The translations under genes were made by a program, and so were the position numbers. This document shows, piece after piece, positions 37,633-46,398 of a stretch of DNA of 64,000 nt; within the stretch, counting starts at the first letter, position 1, and every line of letters starts with the position of its first letter. The stretch covers positions 62,001-126,000 of the forward strand of contig NZ_FODF01000005.1 of assembly GCF_900110295.1 (NCBI RefSeq). Direction: 5' to 3'. The notes under the pieces were generated by a model. The model worked only from the letters and a program-made list of their open reading frames with translations, was not told where the DNA came from and ran no database searches. The DNA is from Peptostreptococcus russellii. Its GTDB lineage: Bacteria; Bacillota; Clostridia; Peptostreptococcales; Peptostreptococcaceae.

Positions 37633-38429
37633 TTGTAAGCCTCCTTAAAATTAAGATACTCTTTGATATTTGCCGGAAATATTGTAATCAACAAACTAAA
37701 TACGGTTTATCGAAACATTTTCCTAACTACAATCAAATTATAACACACATAGATAATTTAGTGTATAATAGTTTATGATTTAACAATATTTTTCTTGTAA
37801 TTTTCTTATAATTTATTTAATTTTGACAGTATATTTTTTTAGTAATTACTTTAATTCCCATTATTTTATTAAGTTTGATTTTTATTTTATATTTTTAGCT
37901 TACTAAAAAAAAGTTTTTTATTTTCTGAAAAGGGAGTCAATACTTCTTATCTAATTCCTTTTAGGCATATTTAAATGGCTTTATTCTTCTTTTTTTTGAT
38001 TTAGTTTATTAAGTATAATTTCGTTATACATTAGATAAATAAATAATGACTATTTATTTGACACATTTTACTATCTCTGCATTTTACATGTATTTTTATC
38101 TAATTTCAACTAGATATTTAAATTTCGTTTTATAATTATTTATTATTTATTGCTAGTGCATAACATTCATTTATTCAAATATATTCCCTAATACTGATTC
38201 TTAAAGTAACATCTTCTTCCTTTAGCATATATTTAAAGTCATCCTATTTATTTTCTATTTATTTGTCTTTGTTTTTACATTTATATTACTTTCTATTTTA
38301 CATGAAATTTCATATTTTAAACTACTGACTGATGAATATAAGATTTTTTTGAGTATTTTTGATTTTAATTATTAGGACAATTTAACTCTATATAATTATA
38401 GTAGTTTTATAAATTTTAGCAAAAGAAAA
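37633..38429. other. AT-rich intergenic region between gluD and ferredoxin
   Basis: About 0.8 kb. Apart from the gluD promoter (TGTGTTATAAT, about 105 bp before the gene) no gene, repeat or structured RNA is seen. Confidence 0.5.
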
Positions 38430-38448
38430 CCCAATGCAAAGCATTGGG
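38430..38448 (-). terminator. Terminator of the ferredoxin gene
   Basis: Arms CCCAATGC/GCATTGGG and TTTTCTTTT on the minus strand, 27 bp after the stop. Confidence 0.85.
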
Positions 38449-38475
38449 ATATTCTGCTAAATTATTTTACGCCGA

Positions 38476-38646
38476 TTATTCTGGCTTTGGAGCGTCAACT
38501 GGACAAGTTCCAGCACAAGTTCCACAGTCTATACAAGCAGATGCATCTACTACATAGATTCCATCTCCTTCAGATATACATGATACTGGACATTCACCAG
38601 CACATGCTCCACAACTAATACAAGCGTCTGTAATTACGTAAGCCAT
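38476..38646 (-). CDS. 2[4Fe-4S] ferredoxin
   Basis: A 56-residue clostridial ferredoxin, a low-potential electron carrier. Seen: two CxxCxxCxxxCP motifs, CISCGACAGECP and CIDCGTCAGTCP, with the pseudo-twofold layout and MAYVITDACI start. AGGAGG site. Monocistronic with own terminator. It would serve hydrogenase, pyruvate:ferredoxin oxidoreductase and related enzymes. Confidence 0.97.
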   Translation of the reverse strand: MAYVITDACISCGACAGECPVSCISEGDGIYVVDASACIDCGTCAGTCPVDAPKPE

Positions 38647-39004
38647 TTTGTACCTCCTATAAACATATATTTTATCGATAAATTTATTATAACAGAGTGG
38701 AATAATATTTGCAATTGATTTTTATACTTTTTTTATATTTTTTTTGTAAATACTATAAAAGCATTATTTAATCAATATATTTTGTTTTTATTTAAAATAT
38801 TTTCCTTAACCTTCTTTCTATTAATTGAGAATTGTTATTAATAAAAAAGGATTACATTGCTCAACTTCCATTTCAAGCAATATAACCCTTTTCACAATCC
38901 ATCATACATATTAATATATTAAAAAACAAATAAAACACACTTTTCACTCTAAAGTATACCGTAAACTATGCACTATCCTGCATAACTCTCCATTTAATAA
39001 TAGT
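38647..39004. other. Intergenic region between ferredoxin and rex
   Basis: Contains an imperfect hairpin at about 38848-38893 (inner arms ATTGCT/AGCAAT, outer AAAGG/CCCTTT) that may terminate rex, and the ferredoxin promoter region. Nothing else recognisable. Confidence 0.5.
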
Positions 39005-39643
39005 TTATTCTTCGTCGTCTCTTTCCTTCATTAAATAAGATAGTGTAAATAAACTTTCTGTAAGATTTACACTCTCTACTATTACATCAGATGGTACCTC
39101 AAGGTCTATCGGAGCAAAGTTCCATATTCCCTTTACACCTACACCGACTAACTTATCAGCTACTTCCTGTGCACCGTTCTTTGGTATACATAAAATAGCT
39201 ATATCCACATTATTTTCAAGTACATATTTTTCTATATCATCTGAATCAAGTATTTCATAATCTCTTATTTTAAGACCTATCATCTTAGGATTTGCATCAA
39301 ATACTGCTCCTATATCAAAACCTGCATTTCTAAAACCTGCATAGTTAAGAAGCGCCTGTCCAAGATTACCTGCTCCTATTAATACTGTCTTATATTTTTT
39401 ATCTAAACCTAATATCTTTCCAATTTCCTTATGAAGAGCTTCCACATTGTATCCATATCCTTGCTGACCAAAGCCTCCAAAGTTATTTAAATCCTGTCTT
39501 ATCTGTGAAGCTGTAAATCCTATTATCTCACTTAGCTCTTTTGAAGATATTCTGTTTATATCTCTAGCTAATAGATCTGCTAAATATCTATAGTATTTCG
39601 GCAGTCTTCTGATTACAGCCATAGAAATATTCTTATTTGCCAT
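39005..39643 (-). CDS. rex: Redox-sensing transcriptional repressor Rex
   Basis: A 212-residue dimeric repressor sensing the NADH/NAD ratio. Seen: N-terminal winged helix with VIRRLPKYYRYLADLL and FTASQIRQDLNNFGGFGQQGYGYNV, then a Rossmann domain with VLIGAGNLGQALLNY and a C-terminal swapped helix. Site AGGAGG. In Clostridia it controls fermentation genes such as alcohol dehydrogenase and glutamate metabolism; I found no clear Rex box in this window. Confidence 0.97.
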   Translation of the reverse strand: MANKNISMAVIRRLPKYYRYLADLLARDINRISSKELSEIIGFTASQIRQDLNNFGGFGQQGYGYNVEALHKEIGKILGLDKKYKTVLIGAGNLGQALLNYAGFRNAGFDIGAVFDANPKMIGLKIRDYEILDSDDIEKYVLENNVDIAILCIPKNGAQEVADKLVGVGVKGIWNFAPIDLEVPSDVIVESVNLTESLFTLSYLMKERDDEE

Positions 39644-39780
39644 AATTTTCCTCCTAATCTTTCTTTTGCTCTATCAATCTTTTTTATTTCATTATTTCGA
39701 ATAAACTATTATTTGCCATTTTCCGACAAAAAACTACTACACAATCAATTATACATTATTTTCGATAAATTTAAAACAGA

Positions 39781-41706
39781 TTATACCATTTTTTCTTCCC
39801 ATTTTTGGTATAAATGTTCCAATTTTTTCTCATGCTCAGCTTTTTCCTGATTAACCTCTTTTGATTTTTCAGGGGAAGAATATATTTCTTCTTGGCAGAG
39901 CATAAACTCCAAACCTTGTATTTGTTTTTCAAGAAGTTCGATTTCTTGTTCAATCTTCTTAACTTCGCTTTTTGCCTTGTTTTCCCTTTGTTTTTGTTCT
40001 TTTTCTCGTCTTTTTTCTTCTTTAATTTGTGTCTTGGTTTTTTCTTCAATATTAGACTCATTAACAAGCTTTTCAATGTCCTTTTGCTGATTCTTTTTCT
40101 CCATGTAGTAATCGTAATTTCCCAAGTATTCGGTTACTCCATATTCGGACAGTAGCAGAATTTTGTCAATTACTGTGTTAAGAAAATATCTATCATGTGA
40201 TATGGTAAAAATAGTACCATCATACTCTAATAGCGCTTCTTCTAACACTTCTTTTGAGTCTATATCTAAATGGTTTGTAGGCTCATCTAAAAGAAGTAGG
40301 TTGGATTCTGAAAGGATAAGTTTTAATATTGCTATTCTAGCCCTTTCTCCACCACTTAAAAGACTAATTTCCTTAAATACATCTTCATCTGAAAATAAAA
40401 ATGCCCCTAATAGACTTCTTACCTCTGTTTGTGTAAGATGAGGATTTGCATCCCATATCTCATCTATTATTGTATTCTTTAAATTCAAAGTTTTTTGTTC
40501 CTGATGGAAGTACGCAGGATATACATTTTGACCGATTTTGAAATCTCCGCCATTCTGAGTTTCCTCACCCATCAGAATTTTGAAAAGAGTAGACTTTCCT
40601 ACACCATTTGGACCAATTAGCGCTACCTTTTCCCCTCTATATATGTCAAAGTTTACCCCACTGAATAAAACTCTGTCATCAAATCTTTTTTCCAAGTCCT
40701 CAACTCTCAAAACATCATTTCCACTTTGAGCAGTACTTTGAAATCTAAACTTGGCTTTTTTTCTAAATTCCTGTGGTTTTTCAAGTTTTTCAACTTTACT
40801 CAACATCTTTTCTTTGCTTCTAGCTCTTTTTATATGTTTTTCTCTTCCATAAGATTTTAATCTTTCTATGGACTCTTCTTGTTTCTTTATTTCTCTTTGT
40901 TGATTTTCATATCTTTTTATATCTATTTCTTTTTGTATTCTAGCTTGTTTTATGTATTCAGTGTAGTTTCCATTATAGGCAGTTAACTTTTTATTTGCCA
41001 TCTCAAAGATTCTATTGACCGATTGATCTAGAAAATATCTATCATGAGATATAATCATTACAGTCCCTTCATATGACCTCAAAAATCCTTCTAACCACTC
41101 TACAGCTTCAGAATCAAGGTGATTTGTAGGCTCGTCTAATAATAACAAAGATGGTTTGCTTAAAAGCAATTTACCTAGAAGAACTCTCGTTTTTTCTCCA
41201 CCAGATAAAACATTTATCTCTTTATCCATATCTTCATCTACAAATCCAAGTCCTCTAAGAGTTCCTGTTACTTCGCTCTTATAGCTATATCCATGATTTG
41301 CCTCAAATGCTTCATACTTTTTGCCATACGAATCCATCAATTTCTTTAATTCTTCAGTCGGGGCTACTCCATCTTTTGAAAGTTTTGCTATTTCTTTTTC
41401 CATTTCTCTAAGCTCTACTTCAGCCTCTCTTAAATCATCAAAAACACTTATCATTTCTTCATAAATTGTTTTATCTGAATGAAAATTCGTATTCTGTTCC
41501 AAATACCCAATTCTACATTCTTTTGAGCTATATATCTCCCCGCTATCATATCCATAAATTCCCGTTATTATCTTAAATAAAGTAGTCTTTCCCGTACCAT
41601 TAACGCCTACTATACCTACTTTATCACCTTCATTTATAGAAAATGAAATGTCCTCAAGAATAGTTTCTACACCGAAGCTTTTCGTCACCTTATTACACGA
41701 TAACAT
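39781..41706 (-). CDS. ABC-F family ATPase
   Basis: A 641-residue soluble protein with two ABC ATPase domains and no membrane segment. Seen: Walker A GVNGTGKTT near 35 and GPNGVGKST near 355, signatures LSGGEKTR and LSGGERAR, two LLLLDEPTNHLD Walker B motifs, the ABC-F linker between them, and a Lys/Glu coiled-coil C-terminal tail. This fits the YdiF/Uup branch of ribosome-associated ABC-F factors. The start with GAGG eight bases upstream is chosen over one two codons earlier. The gene is 16 bp after tsaD. Confidence 0.93.
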   Translation of the reverse strand: MLSCNKVTKSFGVETILEDISFSINEGDKVGIVGVNGTGKTTLFKIITGIYGYDSGEIYSSKECRIGYLEQNTNFHSDKTIYEEMISVFDDLREAEVELREMEKEIAKLSKDGVAPTEELKKLMDSYGKKYEAFEANHGYSYKSEVTGTLRGLGFVDEDMDKEINVLSGGEKTRVLLGKLLLSKPSLLLLDEPTNHLDSEAVEWLEGFLRSYEGTVMIISHDRYFLDQSVNRIFEMANKKLTAYNGNYTEYIKQARIQKEIDIKRYENQQREIKKQEESIERLKSYGREKHIKRARSKEKMLSKVEKLEKPQEFRKKAKFRFQSTAQSGNDVLRVEDLEKRFDDRVLFSGVNFDIYRGEKVALIGPNGVGKSTLFKILMGEETQNGGDFKIGQNVYPAYFHQEQKTLNLKNTIIDEIWDANPHLTQTEVRSLLGAFLFSDEDVFKEISLLSGGERARIAILKLILSESNLLLLDEPTNHLDIDSKEVLEEALLEYDGTIFTISHDRYFLNTVIDKILLLSEYGVTEYLGNYDYYMEKKNQQKDIEKLVNESNIEEKTKTQIKEEKRREKEQKQRENKAKSEVKKIEQEIELLEKQIQGLEFMLCQEEIYSSPEKSKEVNQEKAEHEKKLEHLYQKWEEKMV

Positions 41707-41727
41707 TATCATATCCTCTTACCTCCG

Positions 41728-42849
41728 CTATCCTTGATTTATTTTTAGATTTGGAACGGCATTTAGATCCATTCCATCTCTCCTTCCATTTATATATCTA
41801 TAATATCCAGCAGCACCTATCATAGCTGCATTATCTGTACACAAAATCATAGGAGGATACTTCAAATCAAGTCCTTCTTTTTTACAAAGCTCACTCATCT
41901 TCTCTCTCAAAGCTGAGTTTGCAGCAACTCCACCTGACAGTGTAATTGTCTTATAACCTTTGTCTTTACACGCTTTTATAGCTTTTTGAGTAAGAACATC
42001 TACAACTGCTGCCTGAAATGAAGCACATACATCTTCCACTACAACTTCTTTCTTTTTCATCTTCATAGAATTTAAATAATTTAAAACTGAAGACTTGATT
42101 CCACTAAAGCTAAAATCATAGTCATTTTCATGGAGACATGCTCTCGGAAAATCTATTGCTTCTGGATTTCCTTTTTTAGCCATTTGATCTACAATAGGTC
42201 CACCTGGATATCCTAAACCTAATGCTCTTGCAACTTTATCAAAAGCCTCTCCTGAAGCATCATCTTTGGTCTTTCCAAGAATTTCATAAACACCATAGTC
42301 TTTAACTTCTACAAGATGAGTATGTCCACCTGACACTATTAAAGTTATAAATGGTGGCTTTAAATCCTTATGTTCTATGTAATTTGCACTTAAATGTCCT
42401 TCTATATGATTGACTCCCACTAAATCTTTATTTAATGTAAATGCAAGTGACTTCGCATAGGATAGACCTACAAGTAAAGCCCCTACTAATCCTGGACCAT
42501 ATGTTACAGCAATATGTGTAATATCGTCAAATCCCAATCCGCTTTCATCTAAAGCTTCTTGTACTACTATGTCTATATTCTCTATATGCTTTCTTGAGGC
42601 TACTTCAGGCACTACTCCACCAAATTTTTTATGGGTTTCTATTTGAGTTGAAATTATATTTGTCAAAACTTCTCTTCCATTTTTCAAAATAGCACATGCT
42701 GTTTCATCGCAACTACTTTCTATTGCAAGAGTTATTATATCTTCCTTAGAATTTTCCTTATCGTCTTCTGATTTTTTCGTATCCTTAATTTCTAAAAACT
42801 CGCAATCAGATTTTTTTAAATTCATTTTTAAATCTTCATTTTTACTCAT
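41728..42849 (-). CDS. tsaD: tRNA N6-adenosine threonylcarbamoyltransferase
   Basis: A 373-residue protein, the catalytic subunit for t6A37 in tRNA. Seen: [14 protein letters not shown], iron-binding HIEGH motif in [33 protein letters not shown] and a final [12 protein letters not shown]. It has about 35 extra charged residues before the normal TsaD start ([13 protein letters not shown] onwards), and GGAGGTG placed 9 bases upstream supports that long start. Last in tsaE-tsaB-rimI-tsaD. Confidence 0.95.
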   Translation of the reverse strand: MSKNEDLKMNLKKSDCEFLEIKDTKKSEDDKENSKEDIITLAIESSCDETACAILKNGREVLTNIISTQIETHKKFGGVVPEVASRKHIENIDIVVQEALDESGLGFDDITHIAVTYGPGLVGALLVGLSYAKSLAFTLNKDLVGVNHIEGHLSANYIEHKDLKPPFITLIVSGGHTHLVEVKDYGVYEILGKTKDDASGEAFDKVARALGLGYPGGPIVDQMAKKGNPEAIDFPRACLHENDYDFSFSGIKSSVLNYLNSMKMKKKEVVVEDVCASFQAAVVDVLTQKAIKACKDKGYKTITLSGGVAANSALREKMSELCKKEGLDLKYPPMILCTDNAAMIGAAGYYRYINGRRDGMDLNAVPNLKINQG

Positions 42850-42852
42850 AAT

Positions 42853-43302
42853 CTATTTCACCTCCTCTATCTGTTTCCACATTATTATTGCATCTTCTCT
42901 ATTATCACTATAATATTCTTTTCTTATTCCACTCGGCTTAAAACCATATTTTCTATAAAGATTTTGGGCAACTTCATTGCTCTTTCTCACTTCTAAAGTA
43001 ATTGAGTTAATAGAGTTTTCTAAACAACTCTCTATAAGATGCTCCATCAGTATACTTCCTATCTGTCTACCCCTATAATCTTTATGAACTGCTACATTAT
43101 TTATATGAGCCTCATCTATTATATACCAAACCCCTATATAGCCGACTATTTTTCCATCTTCGTCTTCTGCAACTATATATTTTGCCAATTTATTTTTCAT
43201 CTCACTTTTAAATGAGGAAAGAGACCAAGGGCCTGGAAAAGCAGATACTTCTACTTCATGGACAGCCTCTACATCTTCCATCTTCATACTTCTACATTTC
43301 AT
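42853..43302 (-). CDS. rimI: Ribosomal-protein-alanine N-acetyltransferase
   Basis: A 149-residue GNAT acetyltransferase. Seen: HEVEVSAFPGPWSLSSFKSEM, acetyl-CoA loop VHKDYRGRQIGSILMEHLI and LEVRKSNEVAQNLYRKYGF, typical of RimI. Known target of RimI is the N-terminus of ribosomal protein S18. It lies between tsaB and tsaD, a conserved order; the tsaD ribosome binding site is in its last codons. Confidence 0.94.
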   Translation of the reverse strand: MKCRSMKMEDVEAVHEVEVSAFPGPWSLSSFKSEMKNKLAKYIVAEDEDGKIVGYIGVWYIIDEAHINNVAVHKDYRGRQIGSILMEHLIESCLENSINSITLEVRKSNEVAQNLYRKYGFKPSGIRKEYYSDNREDAIIMWKQIEEVK

Positions 43303-43313
43303 AGTACTTCCTC

Positions 43314-44036
43314 TTACTTACTCTCTTTAGATTCTTTAAGTTTCTTTTGCTTTTCTTCATATTGTATCTCTGCTTGAGATTTTCTAATATACATTGGAAC
43401 TATATCATAACAACTATGTATATCAATATTCTTTTCAAACTTTTCTCTAGCAATACAAGCAACACTCGAAGCTTTTGAAATATTTTTATCTGGAGATGCT
43501 ATTTCAATTGAATCCATAGTAAACTTCTCTCTACACTTATCTAGCCCTTCTCCAAGTACTACTACTTTCTCTCCAGATTCTTCTATATCTTTAAGAAGTT
43601 CATCTATGTCGACAACTTCTATCTCATTTAATCTTTTAAGCTCCCCTTCTATCATCTTATAAGAAGCTGTATATAACTGCTTTCCCTGTGCATCAAGTAT
43701 CGGTATTATCTTCTTTGAAGAATCCGAAACATTAAAAGCTAGGCTTTCTAATGAGTCCACAGCTACAATTTTCAAATCCTTAGCGTGTGCCATAGCCTTC
43801 ACTGTTGCCATAGCTATTCTCAATCCAGTAAATGATCCTGGCCCTATGCATACTGCCAAAAGATCTATGTCATCTGCTGTAATATCAGCAAGTTTAAAAA
43901 GACTTTCAACCATAGGCATAAGTTTTTGTGAATGAGTTCTTTTATCATTTATAAATATTTCACCTACAAGTACATCTCCCTTCAAAAGGGCTATACTTGC
44001 AGCCTTAGTCGAAGTATCAAAGCTCAATATATTCAT
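43314..44036 (-). CDS. tsaB: t6A synthesis protein TsaB
   Basis: A 240-residue inactive-kinase-fold protein that bridges TsaD and TsaE. Seen: ILSFDTSTKAASIALLKGD, THSQKLMPMVESLF, CIGPGSFTGLRIAMATVKAMA and DAQGKQLYTASY. The ATG overlaps the tsaE stop by one base, so they are coupled. Confidence 0.95.
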   Translation of the reverse strand: MNILSFDTSTKAASIALLKGDVLVGEIFINDKRTHSQKLMPMVESLFKLADITADDIDLLAVCIGPGSFTGLRIAMATVKAMAHAKDLKIVAVDSLESLAFNVSDSSKKIIPILDAQGKQLYTASYKMIEGELKRLNEIEVVDIDELLKDIEESGEKVVVLGEGLDKCREKFTMDSIEIASPDKNISKASSVACIAREKFEKNIDIHSCYDIVPMYIRKSQAEIQYEEKQKKLKESKESK

Positions 44037-44491
44037 TATACAGTCACCTCCTCGACTATTTTCTTATACTTACTTCCCACAGGATTAAGAGCTATTTTTC
44101 TTCCCTCATCTTGATATGTAAGAAGTATTTCCAATCTTTCTTCAGGTAATATATCCTCAATAAGATTTGACCACTCTATTATACATACTCCATCTGAATT
44201 AATATATTCTTCAAAACCTATGTCATACATTTCTTCACTGCAAGCTATTCTGTAAACATCGAAATGATACAATGTTATATTACCTTCTGTATATTCATTT
44301 ACTATATTAAAAGTTGGACTTGTTATGTCATCCTCTATTCCCATAGCCTTGGCTATACTCTTCGTAATAGTCGTTTTCCCTGCACCAAGATCTCCATTTA
44401 GGCATATTATAGCCCCTGGAAATAATCTTTTACCTAGCTTTCGACCTATATCTTCAGTGAATTTTTCATTTTCAAGAAAAAATTCCTTCAT
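44036..44491 (-). CDS. tsaE: t6A synthesis ATPase TsaE
   Basis: A 151-residue P-loop ATPase needed for the TsaBD complex. Seen: LNGDLGAGKTTITKSIAKAMG (Walker A near 35-43), ITSPTFNIVNEY, LYHFDVYRI and IIEWSNL. MKEFFLENE is chosen as start because AGGAGGG lies five bases upstream. First gene of the t6A cluster. Confidence 0.95.
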   Translation of the reverse strand: MKEFFLENEKFTEDIGRKLGKRLFPGAIICLNGDLGAGKTTITKSIAKAMGIEDDITSPTFNIVNEYTEGNITLYHFDVYRIACSEEMYDIGFEEYINSDGVCIIEWSNLIEDILPEERLEILLTYQDEGRKIALNPVGSKYKKIVEEVTV

Positions 44492-44833
44492 AGTCCCTCC
44501 TATTAACAAACTTACATTTTAATAAATATATTTTTAATATCTTTGTCGGAAATATATTTATTAAATTATATATATTAACGCTTTTAATTAATCTATAAAA
44601 AATTACCACCTTTTATTATATCATCTACTCTCAAGTTTTTTCAATAGCTATTCTAGTATTCACAATGTTTAAGCCTAATCTTAATATTCTAAATAGAAAA
44701 ATCGTATTTACACAACTATAAATATCTATAAAAATTATAGTTTTTTAAGAAAAAAAGATTAACAAAGTACCTATAATTTTTTTATTATATTAGATAATAA
44801 AGAAAATAATATTATAATCTTCTAATTATTCTA
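44492..44833. other. Divergent intergenic region between tsaE and the phosphodiesterase gene
   Basis: AT-rich; holds the tsaE promoter on the minus strand and, at its right end, the promoter of the plus-strand gene. No RNA or repeat seen. Confidence 0.5.
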
Positions 44834-44861
44834 TTGACTTGATTTTTCAACTTGTTATAAT
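44834..44861 (+). promoter_or_regulatory. Promoter of the YfcE-type phosphodiesterase gene
   Basis: TTGACT, 16-bp spacer ending in TGT, TATAAT (44856-44861); start codon 23 bp later. Confidence 0.85.
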
Positions 44862-44884
44862 ATACTTGCAAAGGAGGATTCATT

Positions 44885-45430
44885 ATGAAATATTTTGTAA
44901 TGTCAGACATACACGGTTCAAGCTTTTATCTAAAAAAAGCTATGGAAATATTCGAAGAAGAAAATGCAGATTTTATTTTAATACTAGGTGATATACTTTA
45001 TCACGGTGCTAGAAATGACCTTCCAAAAGGATATAATCCAAAGGAAATAATAGAAATCCTTAACAAAAATGCTGAGATTATTATGGCTGTAAGAGGAAAT
45101 TGTGAAAGCGAAGTAGATCAAATGGTTCTTGATTTTCCTATACAGGCCAGTTACTCTAATATGATTTTTGAAGGAAAAAGACTTTTTATTACACATGGTC
45201 ATCTTTATAATGAAAAAAATAAGGTTAAACTACCTGAAAACTCATGCTTTTTATCAGGTCATACACATATTTTAAAGGCAGAAAAAATTGATGGTATACA
45301 TTACCTTAATCCAGGAAGTATATCTATTCCTAAAAACAATAATCCTCACTCATATGCAATATTAGATAATAATGAGTTTATTGTAAAAACTTTAGATGGA
45401 GATATAATTCTTAGACATGAATTAATCTAG
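44885..45430 (+). CDS. YfcE-family metallophosphodiesterase
   Basis: A 181-residue metallo-dependent phosphatase. Seen in order: DIHGS, GDILYHG, RGNCESE, THGH and SGHTH, all five metal-ligand blocks of the YfcE/MJ0936 group, which hydrolyses phosphodiesters in vitro. Physiological substrate unknown. AAGGAGG site; monocistronic with terminator. Confidence 0.93.
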   Translation: MKYFVMSDIHGSSFYLKKAMEIFEEENADFILILGDILYHGARNDLPKGYNPKEIIEILNKNAEIIMAVRGNCESEVDQMVLDFPIQASYSNMIFEGKRLFITHGHLYNEKNKVKLPENSCFLSGHTHILKAEKIDGIHYLNPGSISIPKNNNPHSYAILDNNEFIVKTLDGDIILRHELI

Positions 45431-45450
45431 TTTTTCTAACTAATAAATTT

Positions 45451-45477
45451 AAGCGACATACAGACTGTATGTCGCTT
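45451..45477 (+). terminator. Terminator of the YfcE-type gene
   Basis: Perfect arms AAGCGACATACAG/CTGTATGTCGCTT followed by TTTTTATA. It may also stop ribU from the other side. Confidence 0.9.
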
Positions 45478-45503
45478 TTTATATGTATTCTAAATTACTC
45501 TTA

Positions 45504-46121
45504 TTAATTTTCTTTTATTAATCTTTCTAATTTCTTGTATAAAGGAATTGATAGTATTGATATCATAACTCCCTTTATTAAGTTAAATGGTGCAATAAAC
45601 CAAATTACAAATGTCAATAAATTATGTACATTTGGATTTACAGCTTTACCTAAACTTATTATCGCATCCATTCCCATTAACTGTCCATAAAATGGTAGTA
45701 AAAAGAAGTAATTAACTATAGAGCCAACTGCTATTATTGCCAATGTACCACATACAAATCCAATAACAAGACTCTTAAAATCTTTCTTCCTTCTATATAC
45801 TACTGAAGTTGCTACTACAAAAGCACTTCCAACTATTATATTTGCTATCTCCCCTACGCCACCTGTAGTTGTAGCTACAATAGTATGAAGGAAATTCTTC
45901 ACTATTTCAACACATATTCCTGCTGCTGGTCCCATTGCAAGACCTGCTATTAATGCTGGCATATCAGAGATATCTATCTTTAAAAAATCTGGAAATAATC
46001 CAGGTATTGGCATTTCTATAAACATAAGTAGAAATGCAACCGCTGATAACAATCCAACTTTAACTAAGACTCTTGTTGAAAGTTTTCTTTTTTTGACGCC
46101 CACAACATTTACTTTTTCCAT
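45504..46121 (-). CDS. ribU: Riboflavin ECF transporter substrate-binding subunit
   Basis: A 205-residue membrane S component with about six helices. Seen: basic N-terminus, GLLSAVAFLLMFIEMPIPGLFPDFLKIDISDMPALIAGLAMGP (helix 1 and the flexible loop), then FNLIKGVMISILSIPLYKKL for contact with EcfT. The FMN riboswitch directly upstream supports riboflavin as substrate. The EcfA/T module is elsewhere. Confidence 0.95.
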   Translation of the reverse strand: MEKVNVVGVKKRKLSTRVLVKVGLLSAVAFLLMFIEMPIPGLFPDFLKIDISDMPALIAGLAMGPAAGICVEIVKNFLHTIVATTTGGVGEIANIIVGSAFVVATSVVYRRKKDFKSLVIGFVCGTLAIIAVGSIVNYFFLLPFYGQLMGMDAIISLGKAVNPNVHNLLTFVIWFIAPFNLIKGVMISILSIPLYKKLERLIKEN

Positions 46122-46154
46122 TTTTACCTCCTATTTTCGAGGGGAAAATAAGAA

Positions 46155-46179
46155 ATCCCGAAGTATTAAACTCCGGGAT
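46155..46179 (-). terminator. Expression-platform terminator of the FMN riboswitch
   Basis: Arms ATCCCGGAG/CTTCGGGAT (one mismatch) with TTTCTTATTTT, between the aptamer and the ribU Shine-Dalgarno sequence. Confidence 0.75.
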
Positions 46180-46208
46180 GCATTTACAATATAATAATCA
46201 TTCATTGT

Positions 46209-46330
46209 AATATTCTTCTCTCATCCAGACTTTACTGTCGGCTTTGGAATCTCACCAAATCATGCTACTTGACGTAACTCGCGGGCTATACCGCCGGTAG
46301 GGAATCTCACCCACCCCCGAAGACCTATTT
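46209..46330 (-). promoter_or_regulatory. FMN riboswitch (RFN element)
   Basis: Minus strand carries the conserved aptamer blocks GGGGGTGGGTGAGATTCCC, CTACCGGCGGTATAGCCCGC, GATTTGGTGAGATTCC and AGTCTGGATGAGAGAAG. FMN binding would favour the terminator that follows and switch off ribU. Confidence 0.97.
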
Positions 46331-46398
46331 TATATTAATCTGTAACTTCATTATATACCTATTACAAATAACTTGTCAATATGAAAACGTTATTTAAT

